DNA of 64,000 nt from positions 138,712-202,711 of the forward strand of contig NZ_JBHUQE010000004.1 of the NCBI RefSeq assembly GCF_042687825.1, in the 5' to 3' direction. The notes beneath the pieces were generated by a model. That model ran no database searches. It saw only the letters and a program-made list of their open reading frames with translations, and had not been told where the DNA came from. Both the position numbers and the translations under genes were made by a program. Shown piece by piece: positions 16,326 to 25,729 of the stretch. Numbering within the stretch: the first letter of the stretch is position 1; every line of letters starts with the position of its first letter. This stretch comes from Sedimentitalea sp042687825 (GTDB taxonomy: Bacteria > Pseudomonadota > Alphaproteobacteria > Rhodobacterales > Rhodobacteraceae).

Positions 16326-17291
16326 TCAGTCGCCACGGGACATCCGCCGGGCAAGTTTCAGGGCCGCGATCAGGCTGGCGGGATTGGCCATGCCGGTGCC
16401 GGCAATGTCAAATGCGGTGCCATGATCGGGCGAGGTGCGGATGAACGGCAGGCCCAGGGTGACATTGACGCCATTGTCGAAATCCAGCGTCTTGATCGGG
16501 ATCAGCGCCTGGTCGTGATACATCGCGATCGCCGCGTCATATTTTGCGCGGGCGGCGGCGTGAAACAGCGTGTCCGCCGGATGCGGTCCGCTGAGCAGGA
16601 AATCGTCGCAGGCCATGTCCGCCAGCAGCGGAGCGATCCAGTCCATTTCCTCGCGGCCCATGGCGCCGCCTTCGCCGGCATGGGGATTCAGCCCGGCGAT
16701 TGCCAGGCGCGGTCTGCTCAGACCGAAATGCCGGCGCAGTCCGGCGGCGGTGATGGTGATGGTCTGGCGCAGCAGATCCGGGGTCAGCAGGCGGGGCACC
16801 TCAGCCAGCGCAACATGGATGGTGGCCGGAACCACCCGCAAACGGTCGCTGGCCAGCATCATCACCACCCGGTCGCATCCACCCAGGGCGCCCAGAAACT
16901 CTGTGTGTCCGGGATAGGCAAAGCCGGCGCCGTCGATCAGCGCCTTTTTGTGGATCGGCGCGGTGCAGACCGCGCAGGCCTGTCCGGATTGCACCAGCTT
17001 TACGGCGCGTTCGATCACCGCGATGACGCCGGTCGCGTTACGAGGATCGGGCTGCCCGGGTACCGACGCGGCGTTGAACCGGTGGGCCAGCACAGGCAGG
17101 CCATGGGCACTGGCCGCCGGGGCCTGCGCGGGCGCCTCGATCCCGATCACCGGAGTGTTGTCCGGCAGATGGCGCGGATCGCCGATCCAGAAGAACGGGC
17201 AGTCCGGCCCCAGTGCGCGCCATGCCCTGACGGCCAGTTCCGGTCCGATGCCTGCAGGTTCTCCGCAGGTCAGGGCAATCGGTGCGGTCAT
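16326..17291 (-). CDS. pdxA: 4-hydroxythreonine-4-phosphate dehydrogenase
   Basis: A 321-residue PdxA protein. LTCGEPAGIGPEL at the start, TAPIHKKAL and YPGHTEFLG in the middle, and AGLNPHAGEGGAMG plus MYHDQALIPIKTLDF towards the end are the family's substrate and metal-binding motifs (His and Asp ligands). It oxidises 4-phosphohydroxy-L-threonine in pyridoxal 5'-phosphate synthesis. Its start overlaps the surA stop by 4 bp. The surA-pdxA-rsmA order matches the E. coli neighbourhood. Confidence 0.95.
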   Translation of the reverse strand: MTAPIALTCGEPAGIGPELAVRAWRALGPDCPFFWIGDPRHLPDNTPVIGIEAPAQAPAASAHGLPVLAHRFNAASVPGQPDPRNATGVIAVIERAVKLVQSGQACAVCTAPIHKKALIDGAGFAYPGHTEFLGALGGCDRVVMMLASDRLRVVPATIHVALAEVPRLLTPDLLRQTITITAAGLRRHFGLSRPRLAIAGLNPHAGEGGAMGREEMDWIAPLLADMACDDFLLSGPHPADTLFHAAARAKYDAAIAMYHDQALIPIKTLDFDNGVNVTLGLPFIRTSPDHGTAFDIAGTGMANPASLIAALKLARRMSRGD

Positions 17292-18535
17292 TTCTCGACG
17301 ATCACCGCATCCGCTTGCAGCTGATCAAGATAGCTTTGCGCAAACGCCTGCAGGCGCTGCGAGACCAGCGCGTTCGCGACATCCGCGCGCGAAGCGTCCT
17401 CGTTGAGCGCGGCCGTGCGCCCGCACAGCATCAGATAGAGCAGTGTCTGACCGTTGGCGCGGGTCAGGGCGGTCGAACTTTCATTCTCGTCCAGCTTGGC
17501 CAGTTCGGTGGCGATGTCGCGCGGAATCTCGCCGGGCTTGCGGCTTTCGCGGACCAGCCGTTCGGGCGGCTGGTTCAGTGCGATTCCGTAGAGATCGTCA
17601 CAGCTGTCGACCGCCGCGCCAATGCGCGCCGCTTCGGCCAGCGCCTCGGGGCTGCGGCCGCCGGGAATGGCATAGGTCGCATATTCGATGGCGGAATAGC
17701 GGGGTGCCGCGATGTTGGATTCCTGGATGCCGCGCATCTGGAACAGCGCGACGGCTTCGGGCAGGGCGATCGGGTCGGTGATCTCGCCGGGAGACAGGGC
17801 CAGAATGACCGGCCGCAGACCCGGTGGCAGCGCGTTCAGGTCCAGCCAGTTCATCCGACCCCCGCTATTGCGGGTCTGGGCGGCCGAATATTGCGTTGCT
17901 GCCTGTGAAAACGCTTGTTGACTGGTCAGCTGGGCGATTTCCTGAGCCAGGGCATCGACCTGTTCTGCGGTCTGCGGCGTCACCGGGATGATGATCTCGG
18001 ACAGCAGCACGCGAATGCCGCTGCCACCGCCGGCGCTGCCCAGCGCGCGGTCGATCTCGGCTTCGGTCGGGCGCGCCTGCGACAGGAAACGAGCGCGGAT
18101 CAGGTCGCGCCAGGCAACATTGACCTTGGCAAAATCCTGCAGGGTTTGCAGCGCCACCCCGCTCTGTTTCAGAGCGGCAATGAACTCTTCTGCGGACAGT
18201 TCGGTACGTGCGGCCAGTTCTTCGATACCGGCCTCGACATCTTCGGGTGAGATGCTCATGCCGGCGGCCTTGACGGCCTGCAGTTTCAGCCGATCCTCGA
18301 TCAGCGCTTCGCGGGCCAATTGTCGGGGATTACCGGGCGCGCGCAGCAATTGCAGGAACAGGGCGCGTTGTTCCAGTTCGAACCGGGTGATCACCTGATC
18401 GTTGACCATGATCACCGGCGCGAACAGCCCCTGGGCGATGGCACTGCCGGCCAGCATGGTCAGCAACAGGCCCAAGGCGCCGCCCGTCAGGCGTCGCAGA
18501 TGGGGTCGGAGTTTGCGCATAAGAGTCAACTGCAT
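17288..18535 (-). CDS. surA: SurA-like periplasmic peptidyl-prolyl isomerase / chaperone
   Basis: A 415-residue exported protein. A signal peptide covers about residues 1-35 (LGLLLTMLAGSAIAQG). It is followed by a SurA N-terminal chaperone domain (MVNDQVITRFELEQRA, then ALIEDRLKLQAVKAAG) and a single parvulin-like region around residues 175-275 (SGGRMNWLDLNALPPGL). E. coli SurA has two parvulin domains, so this is the reduced alphaproteobacterial form. It escorts outer-membrane proteins, probably including LptD encoded directly upstream. The start overlaps the lptD stop by 10 bp. Confidence 0.85.
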   Translation of the reverse strand: MQLTLMRKLRPHLRRLTGGALGLLLTMLAGSAIAQGLFAPVIMVNDQVITRFELEQRALFLQLLRAPGNPRQLAREALIEDRLKLQAVKAAGMSISPEDVEAGIEELAARTELSAEEFIAALKQSGVALQTLQDFAKVNVAWRDLIRARFLSQARPTEAEIDRALGSAGGGSGIRVLLSEIIIPVTPQTAEQVDALAQEIAQLTSQQAFSQAATQYSAAQTRNSGGRMNWLDLNALPPGLRPVILALSPGEITDPIALPEAVALFQMRGIQESNIAAPRYSAIEYATYAIPGGRSPEALAEAARIGAAVDSCDDLYGIALNQPPERLVRESRKPGEIPRDIATELAKLDENESSTALTRANGQTLLYLMLCGRTAALNEDASRADVANALVSQRLQAFAQSYLDQLQADAVIVEK

Positions 18536-20727
18536 GCTTTTCTGTATTTCTCGGTTCCGCCTTCCACGGCAAAGCCGCGTAGAGCGATGGTAAAGCCGAA
18601 ATCGGTGGAAGGCTCAACACTTGTTGACGAGGTATAGCGCCGCCGCAGGGAAATATCGACGGTTACGCACTCGTTGCGATAGATCAGACCGACCCCGGCG
18701 CGGGTGGCCCGGTCATCGGAAATATCGTAGCGCAGGTTGGCGCTGGCGGTCCAGCTGGGGTTGATGTTGTAATCGCCGTCGAACCACAATTCGGACAGCG
18801 GTTTGCCGCGGCCTTCGGCCGGGTCGGTGCCAAGCCAAAGATAGGTGCCAGCAAGGGACACGCGCGGCGTGTACCAGTTGCCGCGGAACTCGGCCTTGGC
18901 CAGGCTCAGCGAACCGTCGATCAGCCCGCGGCCGGTCAGCGCCAGGCCGGTGTCGGTCTTGAACTGCCCGGCGACCAGGATTGCCGACGTGGTGCCCGAC
19001 AGGCCAGATGTGTTGGTAAAGGACGGATCGGCGGTCTTGCGAAACACCTGGCCGACGGTCGCCCAGGCCTGCCAGCCATCGGGGGCGTGCCGCGACCAGT
19101 TCAGGCCATAGACCAGCGTGCCGCCATCCTCGCGCCGGTCCGGCGCCGGAAAGCGCGACAGGGACACCAGGTTGCCCTGGTCGAACTCGACAAAGGTGCT
19201 TTCGTCATTTGGCGGATCTTCGCCGTTGACGTTGCTCCAGCCGAATTGCGCCATCGGTTCCAGATAGTGGGTCACGCCATTGGCCTGGGTGCGCTGCATC
19301 GGATAGCTGAGCGTCAGCGCCGTGCGGGGCGTGTGACGCAATATGGTGTCGGGATAGCGGCTGTCCTGGTTGATCCGGAACACATCGGCCGAGACGCCCA
19401 TGCGCCAGTCGGCGCGCAGTCCGCTGGCGCCGATCCAGCTGCGCCGCCAGTCGATATCGGCGGTGGTGCGCATCACGTCGCGGCCCAACTGATCCTGAGA
19501 TGAACTGCGTTCGTGCCCATGGGCCTCGAAGTTCAGGCGAAACTCGCCGCCCACCGCGGCGGGAAAATAGCGCCGCTCAAAGAACACGTCGCCCACCAGC
19601 AGCGGCTGGGTGGTCGAATCCTCGTCCCGCAGCGAGCGGAAATGGATGATATCGGCCTGAAAGGCGGTGTCCCGCCGCACCCGGAACAGCGCGACCTCGC
19701 TGCGCAGCCGGTCGACATCGGGCAGGCCGTAATCGGCGACATAGGCGTTGTCGCTGACCGCTTCGATCTCGAAACGCAGCTTGAAGTCGCGCGGCAGGTC
19801 GAACTGGCCCAGCCCGAACAGGTAGCCGCGCGAGGTATTGGGGATCAGGTCGTCGCGCGTATAGGCACCCTCAAAGGTGACGCGCCCGGCCTTGAACGCC
19901 TGCCGATAGCGGAAATCCAGCGTCCGGGTGCGCGAGGATACATAGGGCGCCAGGGTCAGGTCGCGCGAGTCGCCGAACGGGATGAAATAGGGCAGCCGCA
20001 GTCCGGTACCCAGTTGCGAGGTGGTGCGGACCGAGGGGATCAGAAAGCCCTTGGCGCGCTCCAGCGTCGGGTCGGGCAGGCGAAACCGCGGCAGATAGGC
20101 GATCGGCACATCCAGCACCCGAAACTGGGCGTCCTCGAAATAGAGCTGCCGCTCTTGCTGGTCGTGGATCACCTTGGTGGCCCGGATTTGCCACAGCGGC
20201 GGACGGCCGTCCTCGCAGACATGGCACGAGGTCACGGCGGTCTTATAAAGCTGCGTGTAACGGCCACTGACCCGGGTCATCTGCAGTGCCGCCAGCTGCA
20301 GCTGCTGATCCAGCACCATGCGGGCGCCGGTCAGCAACCCGTTCTGCAACTCGGAATCCATTTCGGCGGCATCCGCCAGGATCGTCACCGCGCCGCCCTG
20401 CTCGATGCGGATCGGACCGAGGATGCTCAGTTGGCCACTGCCGCGCTCAAACGAGATGCGCCGGGCGCGCAGGCGCACATCGTCATGAAACACCTCGACA
20501 TTGCCCTCGGCGACCAGTTGGCGGTCGGGCGTGATATAGACATTGTCGGCCACCAGGATCGCCGGGACGGTCGCGGCCGGGGTGTCCGCAGAAACCGCGC
20601 CGGGACCGTCGTCGCGCGTGGCTTCCTGCTCGGTCTCCGATGCGGCGACCTGAGCGGCTGTCTGTGTCGCCGTTGCCGCGGCCAGCAGCAGTGCCAACCC
20701 GCACCCTATCCGATCGCGATACCGCAT
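18526..20727 (-). CDS. lptD: LPS-assembly outer membrane protein LptD
   Basis: A 733-residue protein. A signal peptide (cleavage near residue 25) leads to an N-terminal beta-jellyroll (ADNVYITPDRQLVAEGNVEV) homologous to LptA. The C-terminal part is a large beta-barrel with alternating aromatic strands. Cysteines at CHVC (near residue 168), NEC and the C-terminal KAC may form the disulfides needed for assembly. LptD inserts LPS into the outer leaflet with LptE. Its ATG overlaps the lptG stop by one base (TGATG). Confidence 0.94.
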   Translation of the reverse strand: MRYRDRIGCGLALLLAAATATQTAAQVAASETEQEATRDDGPGAVSADTPAATVPAILVADNVYITPDRQLVAEGNVEVFHDDVRLRARRISFERGSGQLSILGPIRIEQGGAVTILADAAEMDSELQNGLLTGARMVLDQQLQLAALQMTRVSGRYTQLYKTAVTSCHVCEDGRPPLWQIRATKVIHDQQERQLYFEDAQFRVLDVPIAYLPRFRLPDPTLERAKGFLIPSVRTTSQLGTGLRLPYFIPFGDSRDLTLAPYVSSRTRTLDFRYRQAFKAGRVTFEGAYTRDDLIPNTSRGYLFGLGQFDLPRDFKLRFEIEAVSDNAYVADYGLPDVDRLRSEVALFRVRRDTAFQADIIHFRSLRDEDSTTQPLLVGDVFFERRYFPAAVGGEFRLNFEAHGHERSSSQDQLGRDVMRTTADIDWRRSWIGASGLRADWRMGVSADVFRINQDSRYPDTILRHTPRTALTLSYPMQRTQANGVTHYLEPMAQFGWSNVNGEDPPNDESTFVEFDQGNLVSLSRFPAPDRREDGGTLVYGLNWSRHAPDGWQAWATVGQVFRKTADPSFTNTSGLSGTTSAILVAGQFKTDTGLALTGRGLIDGSLSLAKAEFRGNWYTPRVSLAGTYLWLGTDPAEGRGKPLSELWFDGDYNINPSWTASANLRYDISDDRATRAGVGLIYRNECVTVDISLRRRYTSSTSVEPSTDFGFTIALRGFAVEGGTEKYRKACS

Positions 20728-21830
20728 CAGCCGTCTTCCGCGTGCAGCAACAGACCGACCGTCAGCAGGATCGAGGCCACCGGCGGCGCCCAGGCGGCAA
20801 ACGCGACCGGCAACTGGCCGTTCTCGCCAAGGATCTGAGCAAAATTCCGGATGAAATACAGGCCGAACCCCAGCAGAACGGCGGTCAGAACCGCGACACC
20901 GGTGCCGCCGAACCGGGTGTGGCGCATGGTAAAGGCGGCCCCCACCAGCACCATCGCCATCAGAAAGACCGGCCGCGCCAGTTCGACCTGAAACCAGACC
21001 TCGTGGCGTTTGGTGGCAAAGCCCGCCTGTTTCAGTTCTCGGATGGTGTCGGGCAAATCATAGATCGAGATCCCCGTCGGACGGCCCAGGCTGTCGCGGA
21101 TACGATCTTCGGTCAGGGTGGTCGAGATGCGCAGCGTGTCGTGCTGCGCCGAGGTGGTCTCCGGGTTCAGCCCGGCGACCAACGGCCAGACCTTGGCCTG
21201 GCTGAGAATCCATTCGTCCTGGCGCAGTTGGGCGCTTTCGGCATGAATGCGCCGCACCGGACCGCCGCCGGGGGCATAGGTCAGGATGGTGACATCAAAG
21301 AGGGTGATCTCGTCCTCGTCGCCGCCAAAGCCGGTGGCGTGGATCACCGATTGTCCGCGTGCCGCCCCCTGGCGCAGCCACAGCCCCTCGCCGCTGAGCG
21401 ACAACGCCGAGGGGCCGCCGGTGCGGTAGGTGTCGGCCAGTTGCTGATACCGTTGCGAGGTCGCCGCGACGATGGGGTTCAGCGTGCTGACCGCCAGCAC
21501 GCCGATGACCAGCGCGACCAGCACCGGCCCGGCCAGCGCGCGGATGCCCGACCGCCCGGTGGCGCGGGTCACGACCAGTTCGCTGCTGCGGGCCAGGCCG
21601 ACATACAGAACGATGGTCGACAGAATCATCAACAGCGGCAGAATCTCGTTCACCGCGGCCGGGGCGTTCAGCAGCATCAGACGGAACAACTGGCCAAAGC
21701 TGACATCGACGCCTTCGAACTTGCGCAACTGCTCGATCAGGTCGATCAGCATGATCAGCGTCAGGAACACCGATCCGATCAGCAGAAAGCTCTGGGTAAA
21801 GCGCCGCGCGAAGTACCGGTCTAGAATCAT
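20727..21830 (-). CDS. lptG: LPS export ABC transporter permease LptG
   Basis: A 367-residue YjgP/YjgQ-family permease with three N-terminal membrane segments, a periplasmic beta-jellyroll domain (about residues 125-260) and three C-terminal segments. With LptF and the LptB ATPase it extracts LPS from the inner membrane and passes it to LptC/LptA. ATG 21830 is chosen because it overlaps the lptF stop (ATGA) and starts the family sequence MILDRYFARRF. The lptB and lptC genes are not in this window. Confidence 0.92.
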   Translation of the reverse strand: MILDRYFARRFTQSFLLIGSVFLTLIMLIDLIEQLRKFEGVDVSFGQLFRLMLLNAPAAVNEILPLLMILSTIVLYVGLARSSELVVTRATGRSGIRALAGPVLVALVIGVLAVSTLNPIVAATSQRYQQLADTYRTGGPSALSLSGEGLWLRQGAARGQSVIHATGFGGDEDEITLFDVTILTYAPGGGPVRRIHAESAQLRQDEWILSQAKVWPLVAGLNPETTSAQHDTLRISTTLTEDRIRDSLGRPTGISIYDLPDTIRELKQAGFATKRHEVWFQVELARPVFLMAMVLVGAAFTMRHTRFGGTGVAVLTAVLLGFGLYFIRNFAQILGENGQLPVAFAAWAPPVASILLTVGLLLHAEDG

Positions 21831-22969
21831 GTGGCGACCTCGGGCGTTTTCGCCTTGGCGCGGCGTAATCGCAACGACAGCGGGCGCGCGGCCATCTGCA
21901 GGAACAGCAGCGCCACGATCAGGCCGACGCCGGTCGGCAGATAGACCAGCGGCCACAGGTCCGGGTTTTTCATCACCGGTTCCGATACCACGCCGCGCAG
22001 CACTTCGAGAACAACCAGCAGGACAAAGGCCAGCAGGATCTGCCGCCACACGCCAAAGCGCGAAAACCCGCCCAGCAACAGCGTCGAAAACCCGATCAGC
22101 GTCACGGCGACGCAGATCAGCGCCCGCGCAAAACGCAGGTGCAGTTCTTCGGCCAGTTCGCCGGGCGGAAAGCCCTCGGCGCGGCTGATCGCGTCGGACC
22201 GGGTCAGCAACTCGGCGGTGGAAATCGTACGCATGCTGCGCGCACGCGACTCGCGTTTCTGAATCAAGGCGCTGATATCATAGGAAAAATCGGCGAACAC
22301 CGTGGTCGACAGGGTTTGTGTGGTATTGTCCAGACGCTGCGCCAGCCCATCCACCATGATCAGGTTGGCGCGGCGGCCATCGCGCACCAGAAACGCCTTG
22401 GCACCGGTATAGGTGACCGACTGGGCCGGATCGCGCTGATCGGACAGGAAGACGTCGTTCAGGGCGCCGTCCGGTTCGATCTGGCGGATGTAAAAGGTGA
22501 CGCCCGGGGCCGGGTGCAGGAAACTGCCCTCGGTCAGCAGCCGGGCCGTCACGTTGCGCGCCACCTCGGCCTCGCGCACCGCAAGCTGGCTGATCGAGGC
22601 GGGCAGCAGAACATGGGTCAGGATGCTCATCATGACGGCGGCGATCAGCCCGAATGCCAGCGCCGGGCGCGCCAGTTGCCACGGGCTGGACCCGGTCGCC
22701 TGCATCACCGTCAATTCGCTTTCGTTGTTCAGCCGGTTGGTCACGTAGACCGACGCGGCAAAGGCGGCCATCGGCAGGACCATGCGGATCAGGTTGGGCA
22801 AGGTCAGAGCGGTGAATTCCAGGAACACCATGGCCGACTGGCCATCGCCGATCAGCCGGTCAAACAGTACAACGGCACGGTTGATCCAGAACACCGCAAC
22901 AAGGATCAATGCAAAGAACCCGAACAGCAACAGGTATTGCGACAGGACATATCTGTCGTAGCGTGACAC
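21827..22969 (-). CDS. lptF: LPS export ABC transporter permease LptF
   Basis: A 380-residue permease with the same six-helix plus jellyroll plan as LptG. GTG 22969 is preferred: AGGGG lies about 8 nt upstream and the protein then begins SRYDRYVLSQYLLLFGFF, like its homologues. An ATG at 22993 would add eight residues but has no ribosome-binding sequence. It is the first gene of the six-gene envelope operon and is divergent from pepA. The 132-bp divergent spacer should contain both promoters. Confidence 0.92.
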   Translation of the reverse strand: MSRYDRYVLSQYLLLFGFFALILVAVFWINRAVVLFDRLIGDGQSAMVFLEFTALTLPNLIRMVLPMAAFAASVYVTNRLNNESELTVMQATGSSPWQLARPALAFGLIAAVMMSILTHVLLPASISQLAVREAEVARNVTARLLTEGSFLHPAPGVTFYIRQIEPDGALNDVFLSDQRDPAQSVTYTGAKAFLVRDGRRANLIMVDGLAQRLDNTTQTLSTTVFADFSYDISALIQKRESRARSMRTISTAELLTRSDAISRAEGFPPGELAEELHLRFARALICVAVTLIGFSTLLLGGFSRFGVWRQILLAFVLLVVLEVLRGVVSEPVMKNPDLWPLVYLPTGVGLIVALLFLQMAARPLSLRLRRAKAKTPEVAT

Positions 22970-23101
22970 TGCGCTTCCCCTGTTTGCCTGCATTTTGTTG
23001 GGCGCGACCCTACTGCAATTCCTATGCGGCGAAAACTGCTATCTGGTCAAGCCGGGCAGGGCGCGATACCTGTGGGCGAGACGCGAACAGGGAGCCCGAA
23101 C

Positions 23102-24580
23102 ATGAGCCGTTTGACACCGATCCGATTTCAGGACACCGATCTGGATGCCATCGCCGAGGCCTCCGGACGTGTGGCCATTCTGGTGACCCCCGAAGGCAAG
23201 CTTGACCTCGGCGGGCGCAGGGTCAACCGGCTGACGCGCGGTGCCGTGGCGCGACTTGTCGCCAGCGACCGGTTTGCCAAGGCGAAATCGGGGCAGGTCA
23301 TCAGCCTGGCCTGGCCCGCCGGCCTGGCGGCCGACGCTCTGGATATACTGGTGCTGGATCGCAAGGCCGACAAGGTCGCGGCCCGCAAGGCCGGGGCGGC
23401 CCTGGCCAAGGTCAAGGACAAGGCGGCTTTGACCCTGCTGGCGGGCAACGCCAAAGAGGCGGCGGACCTGGCCCTGGGGCTGGCTCTGCGGGATTACCGT
23501 TTTGACGCCTATAAATCCGCCGGGGACGACCCGCAGGACAGTGGCGCAGTGGTCATGTATCACAGCCGGTCGCAGGAGATCGCCGATGCCGCAGCGCCTT
23601 TGCTGGCCGTGGCCGAGGGCGCGCATATGACCCGCGATCTGGTCAACGAGCCGGCCAATGTGCTGACCACCACGGAATTTGCCGCGCGCCTGGCCGAAAT
23701 GACCGAGCTGGGTCTGACCGTCGAATTGCTGGAAGAGGATGAACTGGAAAAGCTGGGCATGCGCGCGCTGCTCTGTGTCGGGCAGGGGTCGGCCAGCCCG
23801 TCGCGGGTGGTGGTGATGCAATGGAATGGCGGTGCCGCGGATGACGCGCCGCTGGCGCTGGTCGGCAAGGGCGTGGTGTTTGACACCGGCGGCATCTCGC
23901 TGAAACCGGCCGCCGGCATGGAAGACATGACCATGGATATGGGCGGTGCCGGCGTGGTGGCCGGCACGATGCGGGCGCTGGCCCTGCGCAAGGCCCGGGC
24001 CAATGTGGTCGGGCTGGTCGGGCTGGTCGAGAACATGCCCTCGGGCGAGGCCACGCGGCCCGGCGATGTGGTCCGGTCGATGCAGGGTACCACGATCGAG
24101 GTGATCAATACCGATGCCGAGGGGCGTTTGGTGCTGAGCGATGTGATGTGGTATGCGCAGGACCGGTTCAAACCGACGGCGATGATCGATCTGGCGACCC
24201 TGACCGGCGCCATCATCATCGGGCTGGGGCATGAAAACGCCGGGGTCTTTTCCAATGATGACGATCTGTGCAACGCGTTTCTAAAGGCCGCCGGGGCCGA
24301 GGGAGAAGGCGCCTGGCGGATGCCGCTGGGCAAGGCCTATGACGACCTGATCAAGTCGCGCATCGCCGATATCAAGAACACCGGCGGCCGTCCCGCCGGG
24401 TCGATCACCGCCGCGCAGTTCCTGGCCCGGTTCGTCAAGGAGGATACCCCCTGGATCCATCTGGACATCGCCGGCGTGGCCTCGGTCAAAAGCGACACCG
24501 ATTTTGCCCCCAAGGGCGCCACCGGCTGGGGCGTTGCGGCGCTGAACCGGCTGGTGCGGGACCGGTTCGAACAGGAATAG
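23102..24580 (+). CDS. pepA: Leucyl aminopeptidase (M17)
   Basis: A 492-residue M17 metallopeptidase. Near residues 260-350 it has the dinuclear metal and catalytic motifs GKGVVFDTGGISLKPAAGM, DMGGAGVVAGTM and NTDAEGRLVLSDVM, including the NTDAEGRL signature. It removes N-terminal residues from peptides in the cytosol. The start at 23102 has GGGAG upstream; the open frame before it is unlike the family. The divergent lptFG and downstream holC match the E. coli pepA neighbourhood. Confidence 0.95.
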   Translation: MSRLTPIRFQDTDLDAIAEASGRVAILVTPEGKLDLGGRRVNRLTRGAVARLVASDRFAKAKSGQVISLAWPAGLAADALDILVLDRKADKVAARKAGAALAKVKDKAALTLLAGNAKEAADLALGLALRDYRFDAYKSAGDDPQDSGAVVMYHSRSQEIADAAAPLLAVAEGAHMTRDLVNEPANVLTTTEFAARLAEMTELGLTVELLEEDELEKLGMRALLCVGQGSASPSRVVVMQWNGGAADDAPLALVGKGVVFDTGGISLKPAAGMEDMTMDMGGAGVVAGTMRALALRKARANVVGLVGLVENMPSGEATRPGDVVRSMQGTTIEVINTDAEGRLVLSDVMWYAQDRFKPTAMIDLATLTGAIIIGLGHENAGVFSNDDDLCNAFLKAAGAEGEGAWRMPLGKAYDDLIKSRIADIKNTGGRPAGSITAAQFLARFVKEDTPWIHLDIAGVASVKSDTDFAPKGATGWGVAALNRLVRDRFEQE

Positions 24581-24586
24581 CACCCC

Positions 24587-25045
24587 ATGGGCGCGGCCTA
24601 TTTCTATCACCTGACGCGGCATTCCATGGATCAGACCCTGAGCGTGCTGCTGGGCAAGGCGCGTCAGGCGGGCTGGCGCATCGCGGTGCGGGGCACCGAT
24701 CCGGACCGCATGGCCTGGCTGGACGAAAAACTGTGGCTTGGGCCCGAGGACGGGTTCCTGCCGCATGGGCTGGCCGGCGGAGCGCATGATGCGGATCAGC
24801 CGATCCTGCTGACCACCGGGGTCCAGGCGGCAAATGCGCCCGAATGTCTGTTCGCGGTGGACGGGGCCGAGGTCGGCGCCCCCGAGGTGGCGGCGCTGGA
24901 ACGGGTCTGCATCCTGTTTGACGGCAATGACGAACAGGCGGTTCAGCACGCCCGGGTGCAATGGAAGACTCTGACCGATGCCGGCTGTTCGGCGCAATAC
25001 TGGTCCGAAGCCGCCGGCCACTGGGAAAAGAAGGCGGAAAAATGA
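24587..25045 (+). CDS. holC: DNA polymerase III chi subunit
   Basis: A 152-residue HolC protein: AYFYHLTRHSMDQTL at the N-terminus, the WLDEKLWLGPEDGFLPHG middle motif, and LFDGNDEQAVQHARVQWK near the end. The chi subunit links the clamp loader to single-strand-binding protein during replication. It begins 6 bp after the pepA stop and is certainly co-transcribed. The convergent aspartyl-protease-like gene ends 47 bp downstream. Confidence 0.92.
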   Translation: MGAAYFYHLTRHSMDQTLSVLLGKARQAGWRIAVRGTDPDRMAWLDEKLWLGPEDGFLPHGLAGGAHDADQPILLTTGVQAANAPECLFAVDGAEVGAPEVAALERVCILFDGNDEQAVQHARVQWKTLTDAGCSAQYWSEAAGHWEKKAEK

Positions 25046-25092
25046 GCCGTCGACCCGCGCCGCTGCGGCGGGGCAGGTGTAGGGTCGGGCGA

Positions 25093-25674
25093 TCAGCGCG
25101 TCAACACCAGCGCGTCTCCGGTGATCTCGATTTTTTCCCAGCGCCGCAGATAGGCCATGCCCAGCAGCGACTGATCCATCTCGCCCTGGTTGACCCAGGC
25201 CCGCACGTCGCGGTCCAGCGCCGGCCCCAGTTCCACACGCTCCAGCGCGATCGGCGCCGTGCGTACCAGCCCGTTGGCGGTGTTGGCGCGGCCCATATAG
25301 GCCAAATTCGCCAGATCAATGCCGACTCTTGCTGCATCGTCGCGGGTCAGCACCATGTCCGACGCACCCGTGTCGATCAGAAAATCGACCGGTTTTTCGT
25401 TGATCATCAAGGTCAGGTAATAATGCCCGTCCGGGGCGCGCGGCACTTCGACCTGGCCGGTCGAGGCAAAGACCGACTGGCTGGGGCGCAGGGTCTGGCG
25501 AATGTCGTCCCAGACGCCGATGGCGGCAATCACACCGACAAAGATCAGCCCCCAGGCCAGCGCCTGCTGCACGGTGCGGCCCAGCGACCTGCGGTTGCCG
25601 GCGACGAACCAGGTCAGCACCATGGCCAGCAAAAGCAGCAGATAGATCAGGTTGCCCCAGTCCAGAGAATTCAT
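25093..25674 (-). CDS. Membrane-anchored retropepsin-like aspartic protease
   Basis: A 193-residue protein with two N-terminal membrane segments (about residues 8-25 and 38-55) and a retroviral-type aspartyl protease domain. The active-site motif is VDFLIDTGASDMVLT (near residue 96), and the closing SLLGMAYLRRW also fits. This is the TIGR02281-like clan AA family of alphaproteobacteria. The catalytic Asp-Thr-Gly is intact. The substrate is unknown; the domain probably faces the periplasm. It is monocistronic between holC and marC-like. Confidence 0.85.
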   Translation of the reverse strand: MNSLDWGNLIYLLLLLAMVLTWFVAGNRRSLGRTVQQALAWGLIFVGVIAAIGVWDDIRQTLRPSQSVFASTGQVEVPRAPDGHYYLTLMINEKPVDFLIDTGASDMVLTRDDAARVGIDLANLAYMGRANTANGLVRTAPIALERVELGPALDRDVRAWVNQGEMDQSLLGMAYLRRWEKIEITGDALVLTR

Positions 25675-25729
25675 ATGTGGCGGTCTCGCGTCATGGCGCA
25701 GATAGATATAGGTACGATCCGCGCCTTGC

